A stretch of DNA of 18,764 nucleotides from JAPOQD01 sp964620555 (GTDB taxonomy: Bacteria; Pseudomonadota; Gammaproteobacteria; Pseudomonadales; Halieaceae). The stretch lies in NCBI GenBank assembly GCA_964620555.1, contig CAZUGZ010000043.1, forward strand, positions 1-18,764, in the 5' to 3' direction. A program made the translations under genes and the position numbers. Below the pieces are notes generated by a model. The model was not told the origin of the DNA and made no database searches. It saw only the letters and a list, made by a program, of their open reading frames with translations. Shown here one piece after another: positions 13,702-18,764 of this stretch (positions are counted from its first letter, which is position 1; each line of letters begins with the position of its first letter).

Positions 13702-14692
13702 AACGGGCCTGGCGCTGTACCACAGCGAGCGCGGCCTGCTGGCGGATGAACTGTACAGCCAGGTGGCGTTGCACGAGCAGTATGGCGGGGTGGTGCCGGA
13801 ACTGGCCTCGCGCGATCACGTGCGCAAAACCCTGCCGCTGTTGCAGCAACTGCTGGCCGCGGCCGACTGCGACCCGGCGCAGATCGGGGGGGTGGCCTAC
13901 ACCGCGGGGCCGGGGTTGATGGGTTCCCTGATCGTGGGCGCCACGCTGGCCCGCTCACTGGCCTTTGGCTGGAGAGTCCCGGCGCTGGGCATCCACCACA
14001 TGGAGGGGCATTTGCTGGCACCCATGCTGGAACGGCAGCGGCCGCAGTATCCCTTCGTCGCCCTGCTGGTGTCCGGCGGGCACACGCAGCTGGTACGGGT
14101 CGACGGGCTGGGCGCCTACCGGTTGCTGGGTGAATCACTGGACGACGCCGCCGGCGAAGCCTTCGACAAGGTCGCCAGGATGCTGGATCTGCCCTATCCC
14201 GGCGGACCCGAAGTGGCGCGGCTGGCAGAGGGGGGAGACGGTGCCCGCTTCGGGTTTCCCCGCCCCATGGTCAACCGCCCGGGCCTGGATTTCAGTTTCA
14301 GCGGCCTCAAGACCTACACCTTCAACACACTGCAGGCCGAGCGCGAGCGCGGGGGGCTGACGGCGCGCAGCCGCGCCGACATCGCCGAAGCGTTCCAGTC
14401 CGCAGTGGTGGATACGCTGGTGATCAAGTGCCGCCGGGCCCTGCAGCAGGAGGCGCTGTCCGGCCTGGTCATTGCCGGCGGCGTCAGCGCCAATGCCTGT
14501 CTGCGCCGGCGGCTGCCCGCGGCGCTGGCCAAAATCGGCGCGCGAGTACACTATGCCGCTCCGCGCTACTGCACCGATAACGGCGCCATGATTGCCTACG
14601 CCGGGTGTCAGCGACTGCTGGCAGGGCAGCGCGACGACGTCGAAACCAGGTTGCGGCCGCGCTGGCCGATGGAGGAGCTGACGCCACCGTGA
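13667..14692 (+). CDS. tsaD: tRNA threonylcarbamoyladenosine transferase subunit TsaD
   Basis: TsaD, with TsaB and TsaE, transfers the threonylcarbamoyl group to A37 of ANN-decoding tRNAs. The 341-residue protein has the usual length, an N-terminal LGIETSCDETGLA, metal ligands His111 and His115 in HHMEGH, the nucleotide motif SGGHTQL (136-142) and the C-terminal DNGAMIAYAG. The ATG at 13667 starts right at this conserved N terminus. In many gammaproteobacteria a divergent rpsU lies upstream; here the upstream DNA is the island edge with the ACT-like ORF, so the native promoter may be altered. Its stop overlaps the folB start. Confidence 0.97.
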   Translation: MLVLGIETSCDETGLALYHSERGLLADELYSQVALHEQYGGVVPELASRDHVRKTLPLLQQLLAAADCDPAQIGGVAYTAGPGLMGSLIVGATLARSLAFGWRVPALGIHHMEGHLLAPMLERQRPQYPFVALLVSGGHTQLVRVDGLGAYRLLGESLDDAAGEAFDKVARMLDLPYPGGPEVARLAEGGDGARFGFPRPMVNRPGLDFSFSGLKTYTFNTLQAERERGGLTARSRADIAEAFQSAVVDTLVIKCRRALQQEALSGLVIAGGVSANACLRRRLPAALAKIGARVHYAAPRYCTDNGAMIAYAGCQRLLAGQRDDVETRLRPRWPMEELTPP

Positions 14693-15042
14693 ACACCGAT
14701 ATCATCTACCTGCGCGAGCTGCGCATCGATACCCGCATCGGCGTCCTGGACTGGGAGCAGCGGCTGCGCCAGACCATCACCATGGACCTGGAACTGGGGC
14801 TGGACATCGCCGCGATGGAGGACGACCTCGCCGCCACCCACGACTACAGCGCCATAGCCGAACGACTGATCGAATTCGTCGGGAACGGCCATTTCAGGTT
14901 ACTCGAAACCCTGGCGGAACAATGCGCCGACCTGTTGCGTACCGAGTTTGCGGTCCGCTGGCTGCGCCTGCGGCTGGCCAAAGCCAACGCCGTGGCGGCG
15001 GCCGCCGAAGCGGGCGTGGTCATCGAGCGCGGCAGCCGCTGA
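14689..15042 (+). CDS. folB: Dihydroneopterin aldolase FolB
   Basis: FolB converts dihydroneopterin to 6-hydroxymethyl-dihydropterin in folate synthesis. The GTG start overlaps the tsaD stop as GTGA and gives MNTDIIYLRELRIDTRIGVLDWEQ, the family N terminus. Pterin and catalytic residues are present: Glu23 in DWEQ, Tyr53 in HDYSAIAE, Glu74 in LLETLAE and Lys98 in RLAKANAV. The length is 117 residues. GGAGGAG lies about 11 bases before the GTG, and coupling to tsaD is likely. Its stop is only six bases from the convergent cca stop. Confidence 0.95.
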   Translation: MNTDIIYLRELRIDTRIGVLDWEQRLRQTITMDLELGLDIAAMEDDLAATHDYSAIAERLIEFVGNGHFRLLETLAEQCADLLRTEFAVRWLRLRLAKANAVAAAAEAGVVIERGSR

Positions 15043-15048
15043 GACGCG

Positions 15049-16146
15049 TCAGCCGAACCAGTCCTGCAGCTTCTCCAGGCGAGCCCGCCGCACCCGCTCC
15101 CCCAGTTGCGGGCCCCGCAGGTTGCGGGCGCGCCAGGCCCGGGTATCGATGCTGGACGTATCCCGGGCCGCCCGCAGCAGGCGCTGCCGCCGGCTGTCGG
15201 CGAGGCCAAAGCTGGCCTGACAAACCCGCAACCAATCCGCGAACCGCCGGCTGCGGCGCCAGGCATCGGTGTGCTCCAGCAGGGCCAGGGCCTGCCGGCC
15301 ATCCCGGCAATCGCAGTCCCGGCCGTAGCGGGCGCCGAGCAGCGCCAGCTCCCGGTGTGCGGCGGGCACTCCGAAGCACTGGTTGACCTGTTCGATGACC
15401 GCCACCGGCTGGCGCGCCAGCAGGCTGGCGTAGCGCACGGCGCTGCGCTTGCTGAGCGCAGTGCTGTCGTTCAGGCTGGACAGCTCGGCCGGGCCGGGAT
15501 GCCAGTCCGGACAGAGGGCCGCCAACGCCCCGCACTGTTCGAGAACCTGGACAAATACCGCGGGAGACGAGGTGGACAGGGCTTTTTCCAACTCGGCCCA
15601 GAGCCGCTGGGCGGGGAGGAATCCCAACTCACCGCTGGCGGCGATGGCCGACATCGAGGCCAGGGTGGCGCCGGCAATGGAGAACCCCAGATGCTGAAAG
15701 CGGGCGGCAAAGCGCGCCGCCCGCAACACCCGCAGGGGATCCTCCACGAAGGCCGGGGAAACCTGGCGCAGGAGGCGTCGCTCCAGGTCCCGTTGCCCGC
15801 CAAAGGGGTCGATCAGGCGGCCCGCCGGGTCCCTGGCCATGGCGTTGACGGTCAGGTCCCGCCGCGACAGGTCCTGCTCCAGGGTCACCTGGGGGGTGGC
15901 CTCGACGCGGAATCCGGTATAGCCATGGCCCTGCTTCCGTTCCGTGCGGGCCAGCGCATACTCCTCACCGGTCTGCGGGTGCAGGAATACCGGAAAATCC
16001 CTGCCCACCTGTTTGAACCCCAGTTCCAGCATCTGTTCGGGGCTGGCACCGACCACCACCCAGTCCCGTTCCGTGCAGGGCAGGTCCAGCAGGCCGTCGC
16101 GCACCGCACCGCCCACCAGGTACACCTCCAGGTCCTCAACACGCAC
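15049..16146 (-). CDS. cca: CCA-adding tRNA nucleotidyltransferase
   Basis: This enzyme adds or repairs the 3' CCA of tRNA. The catalytic head has VYLVGGAVRD (8-17), the acidic pair region ERDWVVVG (26-33), RRDLTVNAMARD and the ED-PLRVLRAARFAAR neck motif. At 365 residues it is shorter than E. coli Cca (412), and I see no HD phosphohydrolase motif in the C-terminal half, so it looks like a CCA enzyme without the HD phosphatase/phosphodiesterase activity. The start is uncertain: the GTG at 16146 overlaps the apaH end without a binding site, while the GTG at 16125 has GAGG eight bases upstream and gives the family-like N terminus MYLVGGAVRD. Confidence 0.93.
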   Translation of the reverse strand: MRVEDLEVYLVGGAVRDGLLDLPCTERDWVVVGASPEQMLELGFKQVGRDFPVFLHPQTGEEYALARTERKQGHGYTGFRVEATPQVTLEQDLSRRDLTVNAMARDPAGRLIDPFGGQRDLERRLLRQVSPAFVEDPLRVLRAARFAARFQHLGFSIAGATLASMSAIAASGELGFLPAQRLWAELEKALSTSSPAVFVQVLEQCGALAALCPDWHPGPAELSSLNDSTALSKRSAVRYASLLARQPVAVIEQVNQCFGVPAAHRELALLGARYGRDCDCRDGRQALALLEHTDAWRRSRRFADWLRVCQASFGLADSRRQRLLRAARDTSSIDTRAWRARNLRGPQLGERVRRARLEKLQDWFG

Positions 16147-16936
16147 AGCGGTACCAGGCGCCGGTATCGAGACAGTACAGGCTCAGCTTGCCGCCCCAGA
16201 CACAGCCGGTGTCTGTCGCCAACAGGTGTTCATCGCAGACCTTACCCTGCAGTGCCGCCCAGTGACCGAAAATCAGACGGTTACCGCCGGCCCGTTCTTG
16301 CCGCAGGCTGTACCAGGGCACCACCTTGCGGCCGGGCTCGGGGACCCGCCCCTTGCTGCGCAGGTCCAGCGCACCATTGCGGTCCACGAAGCGCATCCGC
16401 GTCAGGTAATTGGTGATGACCCGCAACCGGTCGTAACCGCTGAGGTCGGCTTTCCAGCGCCGCGGCGAGTTGCCGTACATCCTTGCCAGGAACTTGCGAT
16501 AGGCAGGGCCGCGCAGGGCCGCTTCCACTTCAGCGGCGTAGTCGTGGGCCTGCTGCACGGACCACAGATGGGGAATGCCCGCGTGCACCATGGTGTAGCC
16601 CCGCTCGGAGTGGATCAGGGGGCAATGGCGCAGCCAGTCGAGCAGCCGGTCGCGGTCACGGGCCACCAGCACCTTGTCCAGGTTGTCATTGCGGTTGCGG
16701 TTTTGCAGGCCGTTGGCCACCGCCAGCAGGTGCAGGTCGTGGTTACCCAGTACGCAGGTGATCCGGTCGCGGTGGCGGTAGCACCAGCGCAACACCTGCA
16801 ACGAGTCGGGGCCGCGGTTCACCAGGTCGCCCACCGCCCACAAACGGTCCGACTTCCAGTCGAAGCCGGCCTGCTTGAGCAGACGTTTCAGGGGCTTGAA
16901 ACAGCCCTGGATATCACCCACCACGTAGGTCGCCAT
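16136..16936 (-). CDS. apaH: Symmetrical bis(5'-nucleosyl)-tetraphosphatase ApaH
   Basis: ApaH hydrolyses Ap4A to two ADP and also decaps Np4-RNA. The metallophosphatase motifs are intact: GDIQG (7-11), GDLVNRG (36-42), GNHD (64-67), with VHAGIPHLW and GHWAALQG further on. The length of 266 residues is typical. I take the ATG at 16936, which overlaps the rsmA stop (TGATG) and follows GGAAGAG at five bases, rather than the in-frame TTG one codon earlier. The apaG gene often found between rsmA and apaH is absent here. It belongs to the pdxA-rsmA-apaH-cca operon. Confidence 0.97.
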   Translation of the reverse strand: MATYVVGDIQGCFKPLKRLLKQAGFDWKSDRLWAVGDLVNRGPDSLQVLRWCYRHRDRITCVLGNHDLHLLAVANGLQNRNRNDNLDKVLVARDRDRLLDWLRHCPLIHSERGYTMVHAGIPHLWSVQQAHDYAAEVEAALRGPAYRKFLARMYGNSPRRWKADLSGYDRLRVITNYLTRMRFVDRNGALDLRSKGRVPEPGRKVVPWYSLRQERAGGNRLIFGHWAALQGKVCDEHLLATDTGCVWGGKLSLYCLDTGAWYRCAC

Positions 16937-17718
16937 CAATGCTCTTCCAACAGTTCGCTCAGGGCCAGAAACTGCTGCAGGTCCAGGGTTTCCGCACGGG
17001 CCGTGGGAGCGATTCCCAGACCCTCCAATTGTTGCACGGAAAACAGTTCACGCAAGCTGTTGCGCAAGGTTTTTCGGCGCTGTGAAAAGGCCGCCCGCAC
17101 CACCGTCTGCAGCCGCTGCCGGCGCCGTTCGTCCGCCGGGAGGTCGGCACGGGGCCGCAGCCGCACCACCGCCGACTGCACCCGGGGAGGCGGACTGAAG
17201 GACTCCGGGGGCACCGGGAACAGGTTCTCCACCTGACAGTGATACTGGGCCATGATGCCCAGCCTGCCCCAGTGCCCGGTGCCGGGGCTGGCCGCCAGCC
17301 GCTGGACCACCTCCCGCTGCAACAGGAAGTGCAGGTCCTCGATGCAGGCCGCACAGCCGAACAGGTGGAACAGCAGCGGGGTAGAGATGTTGTAGGGCAG
17401 GTTGCCGACGATCCGCAGGGGTTCCGTGGACAGGCTGGGGTAGTCGAAGCGCAGGGCGTCCTGGTTGAGCAGCCGCAGCCGGACGCAGTCGCGGAAGCGG
17501 CGGCGCAGCAGCGGCATCAGGTCCCGGTCCAGTTCGATCGCCACCAGTTCGGCACCGCTGTCCAGCAGGGCCGCGGTCAGCGCTCCCCTGCCCGGCCCGA
17601 TCTCCACCAGCAGCTCGCCCCGGCGCGGGCGAATGACGGCGATGAGCCGGTCGACCACACTCGCGTCGGTGAGGAAGTGCTGACCGAAGCGTTTGCGGGC
17701 GCCGCCGGGCGCGCTCAC
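16936..17718 (-). CDS. rsmA: 16S rRNA (adenine(1518)/(1519)-N6)-dimethyltransferase RsmA (KsgA)
   Basis: RsmA dimethylates two adjacent adenines at the 3' end of 16S rRNA late in 30S assembly. The 260-residue product shows KRFGQHFL (9-16), SAM motif VEIGPGRGALT (38-48), AIELDRDL and the catalytic NLPYNIS (106-112). The GTG start overlaps the pdxA stop as GTGA; the frame remains open far upstream, but only as a shadow of pdxA. The stop overlaps the apaH ATG. No strong binding site is visible, consistent with translational coupling to pdxA. Confidence 0.97.
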   Translation of the reverse strand: MSAPGGARKRFGQHFLTDASVVDRLIAVIRPRRGELLVEIGPGRGALTAALLDSGAELVAIELDRDLMPLLRRRFRDCVRLRLLNQDALRFDYPSLSTEPLRIVGNLPYNISTPLLFHLFGCAACIEDLHFLLQREVVQRLAASPGTGHWGRLGIMAQYHCQVENLFPVPPESFSPPPRVQSAVVRLRPRADLPADERRRQRLQTVVRAAFSQRRKTLRNSLRELFSVQQLEGLGIAPTARAETLDLQQFLALSELLEEH

Positions 17719-18686
17719 CGGCTGCCCGCGGCCATTTGCGCCGCCACGGCGATGGCGTAGTGCAGGCTGGAGCTGTCGGCCCGGCCACTGCCCGCCAGTT
17801 CCAGCGCGGTACCGTGGTCCACCGAAGTGCGGACCAGCGGCAGACCCAGGGTGACGTTCGCCGCGGCGCCGAAACCGGCGTATTTCAATACCGGCAAACC
17901 CTGGTCGTGGTACATGGCCAGCACCACGTCGCAGCGGCGCAGCACTTTTTCCTGAAAGGCGGTATCGGCGGGCAGCGGACCCAACAGCTCCAGACCTTCG
18001 GCGCGCAGCGTGTCCAGGGCGGGGACGATGGTGTCGATTTCCTCGCGGCCCAGGTAGCCCCCCTCCCCGGCATGGGGATTGAGGCCCAGAACCGCAATGC
18101 GCGGCCGCGCAATGCCGAAATAGCGCCGCAGACCGTCCCGCAAAACCCGGCACACCGCCACCAGCAGTTTGCCGGTAACCGCCTGCGGCACAGCGGCCAG
18201 GGGCAGGTGGGTAGTGGCCAGCGCCACTCGCAGCCCCTCGGTGGCCAGCATCATGACCACCTGCTCGGCACCCGTCTCCCGGGCCAGAAACTCCGTGTGG
18301 CCGGAAAAGGCAATACCGGCCTCGTTGAGCAGGGACTTTTGCACCGGCAGGGTTACCATGGCGTCAAACTCCCCGCTCAGACAGCCCCGGGTCGCCTGGC
18401 GCAGTCCGTCCACCACGCAGGGGGCATTGGCGGGGTCCAACTGCCCCGCCACGCAGTCGGCGGCCAGGGGCACCGCCTGTACCTGCAGTTGACCGGGGCG
18501 GGCCGGGCCGTTGGTGAGGACGATATCGAGGCCGAGTTGCCGGGCCCGCCGGTGCAGCAACTCCGGGTCGGCGAGCACCACCGGAGTCCATTCATCGCTG
18601 GGCCGGTGGGCCAGGGACAGCGCCAGGTCAGGGCCGATACCGGCGGGTTCTCCGGCGCTGACCGCTATCCGCAGCTTGGCCCGCAT
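17715..18686 (-). CDS. pdxA: 4-hydroxythreonine-4-phosphate dehydrogenase PdxA
   Basis: PdxA oxidises 4-hydroxythreonine 4-phosphate in the DXP-dependent pyridoxal 5'-phosphate pathway. The 323-residue protein has GEPAGIGPDL (12-21; GDPAGIGPE in many relatives), SGHTEFLA (128-135), and the three metal histidines at 160 (TTHLPL), 205 (LNPHAGE) and 260 (MYHDQG), each six residues earlier than in the E. coli enzyme. AGAAGG lies about ten bases before the ATG. It heads the pdxA-rsmA-apaH-cca run within this window. In relatives surA lies directly upstream, but the 78 bases left here do not let me confirm it. Confidence 0.96.
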   Translation of the reverse strand: MRAKLRIAVSAGEPAGIGPDLALSLAHRPSDEWTPVVLADPELLHRRARQLGLDIVLTNGPARPGQLQVQAVPLAADCVAGQLDPANAPCVVDGLRQATRGCLSGEFDAMVTLPVQKSLLNEAGIAFSGHTEFLARETGAEQVVMMLATEGLRVALATTHLPLAAVPQAVTGKLLVAVCRVLRDGLRRYFGIARPRIAVLGLNPHAGEGGYLGREEIDTIVPALDTLRAEGLELLGPLPADTAFQEKVLRRCDVVLAMYHDQGLPVLKYAGFGAAANVTLGLPLVRTSVDHGTALELAGSGRADSSSLHYAIAVAAQMAAGSR

Positions 18687-18764
18687 AGTTCACCAACCTT
18701 CTACTGCGGACGCCGATACGCTCGCTGTGACAGGGCGTGCTCCCTCCAGCCGCTTCGACATAGT

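Noticed and set aside
18687..18764. 3' end of surA upstream of pdxA
   Set aside because: surA is expected here from synteny, and a minus-strand frame with a TAG is open, but its last residues do not resemble a SurA C terminus well enough to call from 78 bases.

Overview
The window looks like the chromosome of a free-living, probably marine, gammaproteobacterium. G+C is high over most of it. It carries two classic gammaproteobacterial blocks (ftsY-ftsE-ftsX...rpoH and cca-apaH-rsmA-pdxA) and two large TonB-dependent receptors of a type common in marine oligotrophs and degraders. A Halieaceae-like origin (Haliea/Congregibacter relatives) is my guess from gene content, not something the sequence proves.

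Layout. 1-192: plus-strand 3' end of an unidentified gene, in two competing frames. 215-7084, minus strand: ftsY-ftsE-ftsX overlap tightly, then comes a complete TonB-dependent receptor gene (TBDR1), then rpoH-trmB. TBDR1 separates ftsX from rpoH, which are adjacent in many relatives. It has its own candidate promoter at its 5' side and a terminator at its 3' side. rpoH has its own promoter, and a near-consensus CIRCE/HrcA operator fills the space between its -35 and -10. 7160-8371, plus strand: rsmD and coaD. 8402-9662, minus strand: rpmB-rpmG-mutM with a good sigma70 promoter at 9740-9768.

About 9770-13640 differs from the rest. It is visibly poorer in G+C and is built of accessory pieces: a second TonB-dependent receptor (TBDR2), a fragment of a PQQ-dependent alcohol dehydrogenase, a small MITE-like element with 19-bp terminal inverted repeats and CTAG on both sides, a divergent metal-type VOC/glyoxalase-fold protein, an IS3-type OrfA remnant with an internal stop, and a small ORF with an ACT-like domain that runs into tsaD. 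This is a scarred island between two conserved blocks. From 13667 the core resumes: tsaD-folB on plus, converging on cca, followed upstream by apaH, rsmA and pdxA, all minus with overlapping or near-overlapping ends.

How the genes fit together. ftsY/E/X serve membrane-protein targeting and division, rpoH the heat-shock response, trmB/rsmD/rsmA/tsaD/cca RNA modification and processing, coaD/folB/pdxA cofactor synthesis, mutM and apaH damage control. The two receptors and the VOC protein suggest uptake, and possibly catabolism, of scarce organic substrates. I found no CRISPR array, tRNA, rRNA or intact transposase. The strongest unusual signals are the CIRCE-controlled rpoH promoter and the mosaic island.
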